Assembly (NCBI RefSeq): GCF_042408735.1
Contig: NZ_JBHOQV010000131.1
Span: 1 to 64,000, forward strand
Length of the DNA stretch: 64,000 bases
Source of the DNA: Thermogemmatispora sp042408735
GTDB lineage: Bacteria > Chloroflexota > Ktedonobacteria > Ktedonobacterales > Ktedonobacteraceae
Direction of reading: 5' to 3'
Below, piece after piece: positions 8,052-17,496 of the stretch (position 1 is the first letter of the stretch; the number at the start of each line of letters is the position of its first letter). The notes under the pieces are model-generated. The model did not search any database. It worked only from the letters and a program-made list of their open reading frames with translations, and was not told the origin of the DNA. The translations under genes were made by a program, and so were the position numbers.

Positions 8052-10160
8052 TTGCAGCAACGGCAAGAGAAGACGAGTTCTGCCACCAGTGTGGCCACCC
8101 ATTGCCCGTACTGTGCTTTTCAATGCGGCATGCTTCTGGGGGGCAGCCCGCAGCGAGCGTGGATCGAGGGAGACCGACATTTTCCCGTCAACCGAGGGGG
8201 GCTGTGCCTCAAAGGGTGGACCTCACCCGAGACGCTGGCTCATCCTGAGCGCCTCCGGACGCCGCTCAAGCGCCAACCCGATGGATCCCTGCAGCCCGTC
8301 TCCTGGGACGAGGCCCTGGAGAGCGTTGTGCAACATATCCGGGCCGCCCAGCAGCGCTATGGAAGGGAGGCTGTCGGCGTCTTTGGCAGCGGCGCCCTGA
8401 CCAACGAAGAGGCTTACTTGCTGGGCAAGTTTGCCCGCCTGGCCCTGGCCACCTCCCAGATTGACTACAACGGGCGCTTCTGCATGTCCTCAGCGGCAGA
8501 GGCTATGAATCGCGCCTTTGGCCTTGATCGGGGTCTGCCTTTCCCCCTGGAAGATCTGGCCCAGGCCGAGGTCATTCTTCTCGCTGGGAGCAACATCGCC
8601 GAGACGATGCCCCCGCTGATGCAGTACCTCGAGCGTCAGCAACAAGCCGGCGGTCTACTGATCACGGTTGACCCCCGCCAGAGCATCACTGCTCGCTCAG
8701 GTCAGCGCCACCTGCAGCTCACGCCTGGCAGCGATGCCGCCCTGGCCAACGGCCTGCTGCACATTCTGATCCGTGACGGTCTTCTGGACGAGGAGTATAT
8801 CGCTCAGCGGACCAGCAACTTTGCCGCTGCCCAAGCGATGGCGGCCGCCTATTGGCCGGAGCGTGTTGAACGCCTTACCGGTGTGCCCGAGCGGGAGCTG
8901 ACTGAGGTGGCTCATCTGTTGGCTCAGGCTCGCTCGGCCATGGTCCTGACCGGGCGAGGCGCCGAACAGCAGCGTCAGGGCGTGACCAACGTCCTCGCCT
9001 ACATCAATGTGGCCCTCGCTCTGGGCCTGGTCGGCAGGCCCGGCAGCGGCTTCGGCAGTCTGACCGGCCAGGGAAACGGCCAGGGAGGACGCGAGCACGG
9101 CCAGAAGGCCAACCAGTTGCCGGGCTATCGCCGTATCGACGATCCGGCAGCCAGAACCCATATTGCCCGCGTCTGGGGCGTTGACGAGCGGGAGCTGCCA
9201 GGTCCGGGCCGCTCGGCCTATGAGATGCTTGCCAGTCTGGGGAGGCCCGGCGGCGTACGCTGCCTGTTTGTCATGGGCAGCAATCTGGTCGTCTCGGCTC
9301 CCAACGCCTTGCAAATCGAAGAACGGCTGGCGGCTCTCGATTCGCTGATTGTCTGCGACTTCTTTCTCTCAGAAACGGCCCGTCTGGCCAGCGTTGTCTT
9401 ACCGGTCACCCAGTGGGCCGAGGAGGAGGGCACGCTTACCAATCTTGAAGGCCGTGTCATTCATCGGAGGCGAGTTTTTAGTCCGCCAGCCGGCGTTTGG
9501 GATGAGATCACGCTGCTCTGCGAGTTAGCCAGGCGTCTGGGGAAGGGCCAGTATTTTCCCTTCAGCAAGGCCCGCGACGTTTTTGAAGAACTCAGGCGCG
9601 CCAGCGTCGGTGGCCTGGCCGACTACGCTGGCATCAGCTACGAGAAGATCGATGCTCAACAGGGTGTCTTCTGGCCATGTCCGGCCCCCGATCACCCAGG
9701 CACCCCTCGCCTCTTCACCGAGGGCTTCCCGACCAGCGACGGGCGCGCCCGCTTCCACGTGACCCACTACCAGGGTCCTGCCGAGGAGCCTGACCGCGAC
9801 TATCCTCTCTACCTTAGTACAGGGCGCACCCTGGCCCACTATCAGTCGGGCAGTCAGACCCGACGCATCGCTCAACTACAAGCCCTCAGCCCTGAGCCGC
9901 TGATCGAGATTCATCCGACAACGGCCAGCGAGTGCGGTCTCAACGATGGAGATCTTGCTCTGCTCTCGACCCGCCGGGCGAGCATGCAGGGCCGTATCAG
10001 AGTAAACGAAACGATTCGCGAAGATACGCTCTTTGTCCCCTTCCACTGGGGAGACGCACAAGCAGTCAACCGCCTGACCAATCCTGCGCTCGACCCTGTT
10101 AGCCGCATGCCCGAATTCAAAGTTTGTGCAGCGCGGATCGAGCGCCTTGAGAATCCATGA
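8052..10160 (+). CDS. nasA: Assimilatory nitrate reductase catalytic subunit
   Basis: A ~700-residue molybdopterin-guanine-dinucleotide oxidoreductase that reduces nitrate to nitrite in the cytoplasm. With the start used here, the N-terminal [4Fe-4S] ligands are Cys18, Cys21, Cys25 and Cys52 (HCPYCAFQCG...GLCLKGW). The molybdenum ligand is predicted to be Cys144 in GRFCMSSAAEAMNRAFG. The GQGNGQGGREHGQKANQLPGYR segment and the C-terminal dinucleotide-binding domain are typical of NasA/NarB. The start is uncertain. An in-frame ATG at 7911 has no Shine-Dalgarno and adds 47 unconserved residues; TTG 8052 has GGGGG 7 nt upstream; GTG 8088 is also possible. It is followed by nirB after 37 bp, giving a complete nitrate-to-ammonium route. 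Confidence 0.9.
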   Translation: MQQRQEKTSSATSVATHCPYCAFQCGMLLGGSPQRAWIEGDRHFPVNRGGLCLKGWTSPETLAHPERLRTPLKRQPDGSLQPVSWDEALESVVQHIRAAQQRYGREAVGVFGSGALTNEEAYLLGKFARLALATSQIDYNGRFCMSSAAEAMNRAFGLDRGLPFPLEDLAQAEVILLAGSNIAETMPPLMQYLERQQQAGGLLITVDPRQSITARSGQRHLQLTPGSDAALANGLLHILIRDGLLDEEYIAQRTSNFAAAQAMAAAYWPERVERLTGVPERELTEVAHLLAQARSAMVLTGRGAEQQRQGVTNVLAYINVALALGLVGRPGSGFGSLTGQGNGQGGREHGQKANQLPGYRRIDDPAARTHIARVWGVDERELPGPGRSAYEMLASLGRPGGVRCLFVMGSNLVVSAPNALQIEERLAALDSLIVCDFFLSETARLASVVLPVTQWAEEEGTLTNLEGRVIHRRRVFSPPAGVWDEITLLCELARRLGKGQYFPFSKARDVFEELRRASVGGLADYAGISYEKIDAQQGVFWPCPAPDHPGTPRLFTEGFPTSDGRARFHVTHYQGPAEEPDRDYPLYLSTGRTLAHYQSGSQTRRIAQLQALSPEPLIEIHPTTASECGLNDGDLALLSTRRASMQGRIRVNETIREDTLFVPFHWGDAQAVNRLTNPALDPVSRMPEFKVCAARIERLENP

Positions 10161-10197
10161 GAATCCAAGCGAGTAGCACAGGGAGGGAGCAACGCAG

Positions 10198-12675
10198 ATG
10201 ACGCGGAAGCTGCGACTCGTTGTCATTGGCAACGGCATGGCCGGGGCCCGCCTGGTTGAAGAAATCGTCAATCGCCCGGGAGGAGAGCGCTACGAGATCA
10301 CGGTGCTGGGCGCCGAACCCTACGGCAACTACAATCGCATTCTGCTCTCGGGCGTCCTGGCGGGCAGCTATTGTCCGGAGTCCATCTTTCTTCAGCCGCT
10401 GGCCTGGTATCAGGAGCACGGCGTCAGGCTGCGGGCGGGCCAGGCCGCTGTTGGGATCGACTGGCGGAGGCGCCGCGTGCAGACCTCCGATGATGACTGG
10501 GAAGCCTACGACCGCCTTGTGATCGCCACCGGTAGTCGCCCTTGCCTCCCGCCGCTCGCCAACCTGGTGCGCGAGGATGGCCGACTCATCGAGGGCGCTT
10601 TTACCTTCCGCACGCTGGATGACTGCCAGGCGATTCTCGCTCATTGCAGCCGTGCCAGGCGGGCCGCGGTCATCGGGGGAGGGCTGCTTGGTCTGGAGGC
10701 GGCCAGCGGTTTGCGCAAGCGGGGACTGGAGGTCCACCTCATTCACCGCTCTCCCCATCTGCTCAACCTCCAGCTCGACACGGCGGGGAGCGCTATCTTA
10801 GCGCGACTCGTCGGCGAGCAAGGGATCCAGCTTCACCTTGGCAAGGAGACGGTCGCTGTTCTCGGGCAGGATCAGCTCTGCGGCCTGCGCTTCAGCGACG
10901 GCAGCGGACTGGCCTGCGATCTGTGTGTCATCGCCACGGGGTCTCAGCCCAATATCGAGCTGGCACGGGCGGCGGGACTGGCCGTCAGGCACGGCATCGT
11001 CGTTGATGATAACCTCGCCTGCAGTGTTCCCGAGGTCTTCGCCCTTGGCGAGTGCGCCGAGCACCGTGGGCAGACCTATGGCCTCGTTGCCCCCGGGTGG
11101 GAACAGGCCCGTATCCTGGCCGAGCGCCTCACCGATAGCGAGAGCCGAAAACAGTACACCGGTTCGGCTCTCTCGACCCGCCTGAAGGTCGGCGACCTCG
11201 ACCTGACGGTGATGGGCCACAAAGAGCCGCAAGGCAGCGAAGATGAAGTGATCACCTACGCCGAACCTGCTCGCGGCATCTACAAGAAGCTCATCGTGCG
11301 CGAGGGGCGCCTGCAGGGCGCGATCCTGCTCGGCGACCTGCCGGGCAGCCTCCCCGCCGCCCGTCTTGTGCAACTCTTCCATCGAGGCGACCCGCTGCCG
11401 ACCAACCGGGCCGAACTGCTCTTCCCCTATCATGCTGGGAACAGGCAGGTCCTCTCGGTAGCCGAGCTTCCCGACGATACCCAAATCTGCAACTGCAATG
11501 GCGTCTCCAAGGGGACCATCCTTGCTGCTGTCCGTACCGGCAAGCGCAGTCTCAAAGCCCTCTGCGAGGCCACGCGCGCTGCTACCGGCTGCGGCTCCTG
11601 CAAGGGCCAGGTCCAGGAACTGCTCGTGCTGGCCTGTGAAGGCGAAGTTGCCGAAGACCCCTCGGTCCACTATTACGTTCCAGCTATTCCCCTGACCAAG
11701 CCAGAGCTGGTGCGCGTTATCAAGGAACGCGGCCTGCGCAGCGTCTCGGCGGTCTTCCGAGAGCTGGCCAATGGCCAGGAGGACCCGGCCAGCAAGGCCG
11801 GCCTGGCCTCACTGCTGAAAACCATCTGGGGCAAGGACTACGAAGACGAGCGCGATGCGCGCTTCATCAATGACCGCGTGCACGCCAACATTCAGAAGGA
11901 TGGCACCTTCAGCGTGGTGCCGCGCATCTACGGAGGCGTCACCACGCCGGAGCAGCTGCGCCGCATCGCGGACGTCGCCGAAAAGTATCGCGTGCCGCTC
12001 GTCAAGATCACCGGCGGCCAGCGCATCGATCTGGTTGGGGTGCGCAAGGAGCAACTGCCGGCTATCTGGAAAGACCTCGGCATGCCTTCTGGCCATGCCT
12101 ACACCAAGGCTTTCCGCACCTGTAAGACCTGCCTGGGAAGCGACTTCTGCCGCTATGGCCTGGGGGACAGCACGGCCCTTGGCATCAAGATCGAGAAGCG
12201 CTATCAGGGCATTGAAATGCCCCACAAGGTCAAGCTGGCCACGGCGGGTTGTCCGCGCAACTGCTCAGAAGCTACCACCAAAGATCTGGGTGCCGTGGCT
12301 ATCGAGGGGGGACGTTGGGAGATCTACGTCGGCGGCGCGGCAGGCTCCCGCGTCCGCAAGGGGGACCTGCTCTGTACGGTCGATACCCACGAAGAGGTCC
12401 TGCTCTACATGGGGCGCTTCATGCAGTACTACCGTGAGAATGCCAAATACCAGGAGCGCAGCTACGACTTTGTGGAGCGCGTCGGCATCGAGCACCTGCG
12501 CCGCGTCCTGGTTGAGGATGCCGAGGGGATTGGCGAGCGCCTTGACCGCGAGATCCAGGCCGCCGTCGAAGCCTACGTTGATCCCTGGCAGCGCGAGGCT
12601 GAAGCCCCCGTGACCCCCACTCAGTTTAGTCAGGTTCTGGAGGCCATGCCCGTCTCGCTGGGTGCCAACGACTGA
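10198..12675 (+). CDS. nirB: Nitrite reductase [NAD(P)H] large subunit
   Basis: An 825-residue NirB that reduces nitrite to ammonium with six electrons from NAD(P)H. Order of domains: FAD/NAD-binding reductase (residues ~1-400; GNGMAGARLVEEI, then GGGLLGLEAASGL), a BFD-type [2Fe-2S] domain (ICNCNGVSKGT...GCGSCKGQ), a ferredoxin-like half-domain, and the siroheme/[4Fe-4S] domain with Cys645-x5-Cys651 and Cys685-x3-Cys689 (TCLGSDFCRYG; AGCPRNCSEA). The length is normal for NirB and all cofactor ligands are present. It lies in an operon-like array between nitrate reductase and nirD. Confidence 0.95.
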   Translation: MTRKLRLVVIGNGMAGARLVEEIVNRPGGERYEITVLGAEPYGNYNRILLSGVLAGSYCPESIFLQPLAWYQEHGVRLRAGQAAVGIDWRRRRVQTSDDDWEAYDRLVIATGSRPCLPPLANLVREDGRLIEGAFTFRTLDDCQAILAHCSRARRAAVIGGGLLGLEAASGLRKRGLEVHLIHRSPHLLNLQLDTAGSAILARLVGEQGIQLHLGKETVAVLGQDQLCGLRFSDGSGLACDLCVIATGSQPNIELARAAGLAVRHGIVVDDNLACSVPEVFALGECAEHRGQTYGLVAPGWEQARILAERLTDSESRKQYTGSALSTRLKVGDLDLTVMGHKEPQGSEDEVITYAEPARGIYKKLIVREGRLQGAILLGDLPGSLPAARLVQLFHRGDPLPTNRAELLFPYHAGNRQVLSVAELPDDTQICNCNGVSKGTILAAVRTGKRSLKALCEATRAATGCGSCKGQVQELLVLACEGEVAEDPSVHYYVPAIPLTKPELVRVIKERGLRSVSAVFRELANGQEDPASKAGLASLLKTIWGKDYEDERDARFINDRVHANIQKDGTFSVVPRIYGGVTTPEQLRRIADVAEKYRVPLVKITGGQRIDLVGVRKEQLPAIWKDLGMPSGHAYTKAFRTCKTCLGSDFCRYGLGDSTALGIKIEKRYQGIEMPHKVKLATAGCPRNCSEATTKDLGAVAIEGGRWEIYVGGAAGSRVRKGDLLCTVDTHEEVLLYMGRFMQYYRENAKYQERSYDFVERVGIEHLRRVLVEDAEGIGERLDREIQAAVEAYVDPWQREAEAPVTPTQFSQVLEAMPVSLGAND

Positions 12676-12759
12676 GCACACTGCGGCAGACTGGCTGACT
12701 CAGTCGTCCGAAAGCAGCCTGAAGAGGTAAGGGAAGGAAGGAGGAAACCAGCAGATCCC

Positions 12760-13098
12760 ATGAAAGCGCCGCTACCGCCCGGAGCCGTGTGCTATAATCT
12801 AGGGCACGTCAGTCGCATTCCGCGCGGCGAAGGCCGCACCTATCAGCTGCGCGACCGGCTCATTGCCGTCTTTCGTTGCCGCAGCGGAGAGCTATTCGCG
12901 ACACAGGCCGACTGTCCCCACCGGGGAGGGCCGTTAGCCGACGGCATCATCGGAGATGGCAAAGTCATCTGCCCTCTACATGCCTTCAAATTCGACCTGC
13001 GCACCGGCGCCCCGCTCGGGAACACCTGTGCGCGCCTGCGCACTTATCCCGTCAGTCTGGATGCCGATGGCAACATTTTAGTGACTGTTGAGGTCTAG
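12760..13098 (+). CDS. nirD: Nitrite reductase small subunit (Rieske-type)
   Basis: A 112-residue Rieske [2Fe-2S] protein with both ligand pairs: CPHRG and CPLHAFKFD. NirD is the small partner of NirB. Its position 84 bp after nirB supports this reading over a free-standing dioxygenase ferredoxin. A GGAAGGAGG purine tract precedes the ATG by about 16 nt. A TATAAT hexamer within its 5' coding region has no -35 partner and was not called a promoter. Confidence 0.9.
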   Translation: MKAPLPPGAVCYNLGHVSRIPRGEGRTYQLRDRLIAVFRCRSGELFATQADCPHRGGPLADGIIGDGKVICPLHAFKFDLRTGAPLGNTCARLRTYPVSLDADGNILVTVEV

Positions 13099-13212
13099 AG
13101 CTGGGGACCGCCCTGGCCGTTTCGTCTGTCGCGAAGCCTGGGGATCATAAGCGAGCGCAAGCAACAGACTGCGAGCGGAAGCGCACAAGCGCACAAAGGA
13201 AAAGGACCAGCT

Positions 13213-14055
13213 ATGATAAGAGGCTTTGCAGAAGCTGAGATCGCTGTTCTGGAGGCCCGCATGAGCGGGGAGCTGGCGCATCTCATCGCGCGCCATGGGG
13301 GACACGCGCGCTGCATTCCTGCCGTGCGTGAGGTTCCTCCGGCAGATGCCGCCCAGCAGGCTCTGACCCTGCTGGGCGAACTGCAGGCCAGACGCCTGGA
13401 CGCCGTCATCTTTTCCACCGGCGTGGGGGCCAGCGCCTTGCTGCGCGAGATCGAGCAGCAGGACCAGCTCCCCGAGCTGTTGGATGCTCTCAAACAGGTA
13501 ACTATCATCTGTCGCGGACCTAAACCGGCCACGGTCCTCAAGAGACATGGCCTGCCAGTGCATATCAGTGCCCGCGAGCCGCATACCACCGAGGAACTGC
13601 TCGACGCCCTGGAAGAGGTCGAGCTGCGCGGCAGACGGCTGGCCCTGCTCCACTACGGAGAGCGCAACGCCCGGCTCGTCGCCTATCTTCAGGAACGCGG
13701 CGCCAGCGTGGCGGAGTTCTGCCTCTACGAGTGGAAGCTCCCCGAAGACACCAGCCCGCTTAGACAGCTTGTCCATGACCTCTGCGCTGGCCAGGTCGAC
13801 GCTCTTGTGCTGACCAGTCAGGTTCAGGTGCGCCATCTCTTTCAGGTGGCCGAGCAAGAGGGCCGCAGCCAGGCGCTCGCCCAGGCGTTGCGCGAGCAGG
13901 TAACCGTCGCCTCGATCGGCCCCACCTGCAGCGAGGCCCTGCTGCAGTACGGTGTCAGGCCGCACGTCGTACCAGAGCATCCCCGCATGGGACACCTCGT
14001 CAAGGCCCTTTCACACTACCTGGAAGATCGGAGCCGGGCATTGCCCAGTAGCTAG
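13213..14055 (+). CDS. hemD: Uroporphyrinogen-III synthase
   Basis: A 280-residue HEM4-family protein. It shows the two-lobe pattern of uroporphyrinogen-III synthase: an N-terminal LDAVIFSTGVGASALL, a central ICRGPKPATVLKRHGL, a LALLHYGERN segment, and a C-terminal VDALVLTSQVQVRHLF followed by TVASIGPTCSEALLQYGV. The enzyme closes hydroxymethylbilane to uroporphyrinogen III, precursor of the siroheme needed by NirB. Its place in the nitrate cluster fits that supply role. Some related proteins in nitrate operons are annotated as fused regulators, but this one has no C-terminal DNA-binding domain. Confidence 0.87.
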   Translation: MIRGFAEAEIAVLEARMSGELAHLIARHGGHARCIPAVREVPPADAAQQALTLLGELQARRLDAVIFSTGVGASALLREIEQQDQLPELLDALKQVTIICRGPKPATVLKRHGLPVHISAREPHTTEELLDALEEVELRGRRLALLHYGERNARLVAYLQERGASVAEFCLYEWKLPEDTSPLRQLVHDLCAGQVDALVLTSQVQVRHLFQVAEQEGRSQALAQALREQVTVASIGPTCSEALLQYGVRPHVVPEHPRMGHLVKALSHYLEDRSRALPSS

Positions 14056-14220
14056 TCGCTAAGTGTCCATCCCGGCTGGCCTGGTCCGAGTCGGGCCTGC
14101 GCTCCGGCTCCTTGACCAGCCCGAGCGTCCTCTGAATGGACCGCTCCCGCTGGGACAGGGGCTTTTTCGTCTCGCCACACGGTCGACATGCCATCCGATC
14201 ATAGGGAGGTCATTACAACT

Positions 14221-15472
14221 ATGCGCATCCCTCGTACTCCGCTCACCACCTTGATCGCTGCCTTCTTGCACTTTGATACCTGCTTCGCGCTCTGGGTCTT
14301 GCTGGGAGCGCTTGGAATCTTTATTGCCCAGAGCCTGAAGCTGAGTCCTGCCGAGCAGGGTTTTCTGGTAGCCGTGCCAACCCTTGGTGGCTCCCTGGCG
14401 CGCTTCCCGATGGGGATCCTTGGCGACCGCTTCGGCTACAAGCGGGTAGGGACCTTTCTGCTCCTCTTTCTGTTTCTCCCGCTGCTGGCCGGCTGGCTGC
14501 TCCCCCTCAATTTCCCGGCCCTGCTGGCCGTTGGGCTTCTGCTGGGCTGTGCCGGCTCCTCTTTTGCCGTCGCGCTCCCTTTGGCCAGCCGTTGCTATCC
14601 AGCGGAGAGGCAGGGACTGGTCATGGGCATTACCGCGGCAGGGAATATGGGGACCGTTATCGCCAACCTGGCCGCGCCCGCGCTGGCGCGCAGCTACGGC
14701 TGGCAGACGGTGATGGGGCTGGCCATGATCCCTCTGGCCCTCATCCTGTTGGCCTTCGTCCTGCTGAGCCGGGAAGCCGAGAAGGGGCCTGCTGGGGTCG
14801 TTAGCCTGTCCGAGTCCGAGCCGGAGTCATCTGGGAGCGTTCTTGCGAGCGCCGATCTCTGGTGGTTCTGCTTTTTCTACAGCATCACCTTTGGCGGCTT
14901 CGTTGGCTTGAGTACCTTCCTGCCCCTCTTCTTGCACAACCAGTACGGTCTGAGCGCCGTCAATGCCGGCCTGCTCACCGCACTTGCCAGTCTGGCGGGC
15001 AGTCTGGCTCGTCCTCTGGGGGGGGTACCTGGCGGACCGCCTGGGCGGCATCTTTATGCTCAACCTCGTCTTCTGTCTTGTGGCCGTCAGCTACGCCCTG
15101 CTTGCCTGGGTTCCGCCGCTGAGCCTGGGGACCTGTCTGATCCTCTTTTTGCTGGCCATGCTCGGTACGGGCAACGGAGCGGTTTTCCAGCTTGTTCCCC
15201 TGCGCTTTCCCCGGCAGATTGGTCTGGCCACTGGCCTTGTCGGAGCCTGTGGTGGTCTGGGGGGCTTTCTCTTGCCCTCCTTGTTGGGGGAAGCCAGACA
15301 ACTGAGCGGCAGCTACGCCACGGGCCTGGTTGGCCTGGCCTGTCTGGCCCTTGTCGCCCTGGTTAGCCTCCGTCTGCTGGTCAGCCTGCGGCCGGATTGG
15401 CGGCTCGGGCGGCCAGTTGCTGTCGTCGCGCAGCAGCCCTCCGCCTACTCGCGTAGCCGTAGCGGCTCCTAG
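14221..15472 (+). pseudogene. narK: Nitrate/nitrite MFS transporter, frameshifted at a G8 run
   Basis: A NarK/NasA-type major-facilitator transporter in two frames. The first part (from ATG 14221, GGGAGGT ~11 nt upstream) has six or more membrane segments and the MFS loop GGSLARFPMGILGDRFGYKR. It stays in register to SLAGSLARPLGG at 15025. The rest (DRLGGIFMLNLV to the stop at 15472) continues in the next frame. The switch falls at eight consecutive G (15018-15025); seven G would restore one ~416-residue protein. As read, the first frame runs on to 15366 with unrelated residues. This may be a sequencing error, a real mutation, or phase variation. The transporter would bring nitrate into the cell for the upstream reductases. 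Confidence 0.85.
15018..15025 (+). repeat. G8 homopolymer at the narK frameshift
   Basis: Eight consecutive G within CTGGGGGGGGTACC. The two halves of the transporter are in register if one G is removed. Confidence 0.9.
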
Positions 15473-15582
15473 CCAGCGCAGCCGGGGTCAGAGCGGCGAG
15501 GCCGAGGAAGGTTCCGACCTCCTGGCGCCTGCTCTGCTGATAGCCTTCTCCTGTCTCCTCTGGCCAGGCCACGATCGTGCAT

Positions 15583-15590
15583 GCTATACT
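15583..15590 (+). promoter_or_regulatory. Extended -10 promoter candidate for cystathionine beta-synthase
   Basis: TGCTATACT at 15582-15590 is an extended -10 element (TG-N-TATACT) without a clear -35. Transcription would start near 15597, leaving a leader of about 145 nt before ATG 15741. Confidence 0.4.
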
Positions 15591-15740
15591 GTGGCTACGA
15601 AAGAACGAGTGTTCCGGCCCACCGGCGGTCTGACGTGCCCGGTCGGTGGGCCGAGTTGGGTCCCATCTTCCAACGCGGCAAGTCCCCACTCGACCAAAAA
15701 CGCCAGCACAGCAACTGCTGCAGAGAGGAAGCGTGGAGAT

Positions 15741-17159
15741 ATGCAGGAGAAGCATACAGCTGAGCCCGCGCCAGGAGACATGCGCTACTACGATTCGATC
15801 CTCGAAGCCATTGGTAATACCCCACTGGTGCGCCTGCGCAAAGTCGCTGCCGACGTTCCGCCCCTGGTCCTTGCCAAGATCGAGATGCTCAATCCCGGAG
15901 GCAGCGTCAAGGATCGCATTGGTCCAGCGATGATCGAGTACTGCGAGCGCCAGGGTCTACTGCGTCCCGGGGGAACCATCGTCGAACCCACCAGCGGCAA
16001 TACTGGCCATGGTCTGGCCATAGCAGCCGCCATCAAAGGCTATCACTGTATCTTTGTCATGACCGATAAGGTGAGCGAGGAGAAGCGCAGCCTGCTGCGG
16101 GCCTACGGGGCCGAGGTAGTTATCTGTCCGAGTACTGTTCCTCCCGACTCGCCCGAGCATTATAAGAATGTAGCTCATCGCCTTGCCAAAGAGATCCCTG
16201 GGGCCTGCTGCCCCGATCAGTACTCCAATCCGGCCAATCCTGCGGCCCACTACGCCAGCACCGGGCCCGAAATCTGGCGTGATACCGCCGGGCGCATCAC
16301 GGCCTTTGTCGCGGGCATCGGCACTGCTGGCACGATCACCGGTACTGCTCGCTATCTCAAGGAGCAGAATCCTGCCATCAAGGTGATTGGCGCCGACCCT
16401 GCAGGCTCCGTCTACTCGGGCGACACACCGCGGCCCTACAAGGTCGAGGGCATCGGCATGGAGGTCTTCCCCAAGAATTACGATCCCTCCGTCGTTGACG
16501 AGGTGATCCGCGTTGAAGATCGCATCTCCTTTTACTGGGCCCGGCGTCTGGCGCGTGAGGAGGGGATCCTCGTTGGCGGCTCCTCGGGCACGGCCCTGGC
16601 CGCGGCCCTGACCTACGCGCGCCGGCTGACACCTGACGATGTGGTTGTCGTACTCTTTCCCGATACCGGACGTGGCTATCTCAGCAAGCAGTTCAACGAT
16701 ACCTGGATGCGCGAGAACAACTTGCTGATGCAGGCTGAGACTGAGCAGCCGACCCTGCGGGACGTGCTCACCTACCGACGGACCCACGAGGGGAGCATGC
16801 CGCTGGTCGTCAGTGTCTCGCCCCAGGACTCGATCGCCGACGCCGTTGAGCTGCTCCGCCGCTACGGGATTAGCCAGACGCCCGTCATGGAACATGGGCG
16901 CATGGTTGGCAGCCTCACCGAGGATCTGCTGCTCCAGCACCTGGCCAGCGGGGAAGCTCTGAGCGCCAAGACGGTCGGCTCTCTTCAAGGCCCTCCTTTC
17001 CCCGAGCTAGCCGCCGACGCCCCCGTCCAGGAGGCCTATACGCTCTTCCGCAGCGGCCAGTCGGCGGTGGCTGTCATGGACGGCCCCCGGTTGGAGGGCA
17101 TCGTGACCCGCAGCGACCTGCTGGAATTCTGGGCCCACAGTCGGGAGCGAACGTGCTAG
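15741..17159 (+). CDS. Cystathionine beta-synthase (PLP enzyme with CBS domains)
   Basis: A 472-residue fold-type II PLP enzyme. The lysine that binds PLP lies in NPGGSVKDRIG, the substrate/phosphate loops are EPTSGNTGHGLA and GIGTAGTITG, and the second phosphate loop is GGSSGTALAAAL. Residues ~340-470 form two CBS domains (ISQTPVMEHGRMVGSLTED; GQSAVAVMDGPRLEGIVTRSDL), which often bind adenosyl ligands and regulate activity. This architecture is that of cystathionine beta-synthase rather than plain cysteine synthase. It condenses serine (or an activated serine) with homocysteine. It follows the nitrate cluster by 268 bp with its own promoter candidate, so co-transcription is not assured. ATG 15741 is preferred; ATG 15780 is an alternative. 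Confidence 0.88.
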   Translation: MQEKHTAEPAPGDMRYYDSILEAIGNTPLVRLRKVAADVPPLVLAKIEMLNPGGSVKDRIGPAMIEYCERQGLLRPGGTIVEPTSGNTGHGLAIAAAIKGYHCIFVMTDKVSEEKRSLLRAYGAEVVICPSTVPPDSPEHYKNVAHRLAKEIPGACCPDQYSNPANPAAHYASTGPEIWRDTAGRITAFVAGIGTAGTITGTARYLKEQNPAIKVIGADPAGSVYSGDTPRPYKVEGIGMEVFPKNYDPSVVDEVIRVEDRISFYWARRLAREEGILVGGSSGTALAAALTYARRLTPDDVVVVLFPDTGRGYLSKQFNDTWMRENNLLMQAETEQPTLRDVLTYRRTHEGSMPLVVSVSPQDSIADAVELLRRYGISQTPVMEHGRMVGSLTEDLLLQHLASGEALSAKTVGSLQGPPFPELAADAPVQEAYTLFRSGQSAVAVMDGPRLEGIVTRSDLLEFWAHSRERTC

Positions 17160-17288
17160 CGGACTCAGCGATGAGCCTGATCTCATCCTTTTTCTATCTC
17201 TAGAGCCGGGCAGATGGCCTCTGGCTAGTGCGTCAGGGAGCAAGGCAAGGGAGGGAGGGCAGATCTAGTGCGCCTTCCCTCCCTTACC

Positions 17289-17317
17289 TTGACAGAGCGC
17301 AAATGTGCTGCTACCAT
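17289..17317 (+). promoter_or_regulatory. Sigma-70-like promoter upstream of archease
   Basis: TTGACA (17289-17294), a 17-bp spacer and TACCAT (17312-17317). The leader to ATG 17497 would be ~170 nt. It lies in the 337-bp gap after the cystathionine beta-synthase gene, which holds no gene. Confidence 0.6.
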
Positions 17318-17496
17318 GAACAACGCATGACGCTTGAATGGGGCGGGTTGGCCGACATTCGGGAAGGAAGCTGCCGTGAAACGATGCCCAGGTCTGGTCT
17401 CCCGAGGAAGGGACAGGGAAGCGCCATGCAGGTGCCAGCGCTTGCCCAGATGCAGGCCAGAAGCCTGGTCCCACTCAATGAAAAGCGGGCGTAGCC

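Noticed and set aside
12795..12800. TATAAT hexamer inside the start of nirD
   Set aside because: It has no -35 partner at a proper distance and lies in coding sequence.
15957..16988. A 343-residue minus-strand open frame
   Set aside because: It lies fully within the well-supported cystathionine beta-synthase gene and shows no protein-family features.
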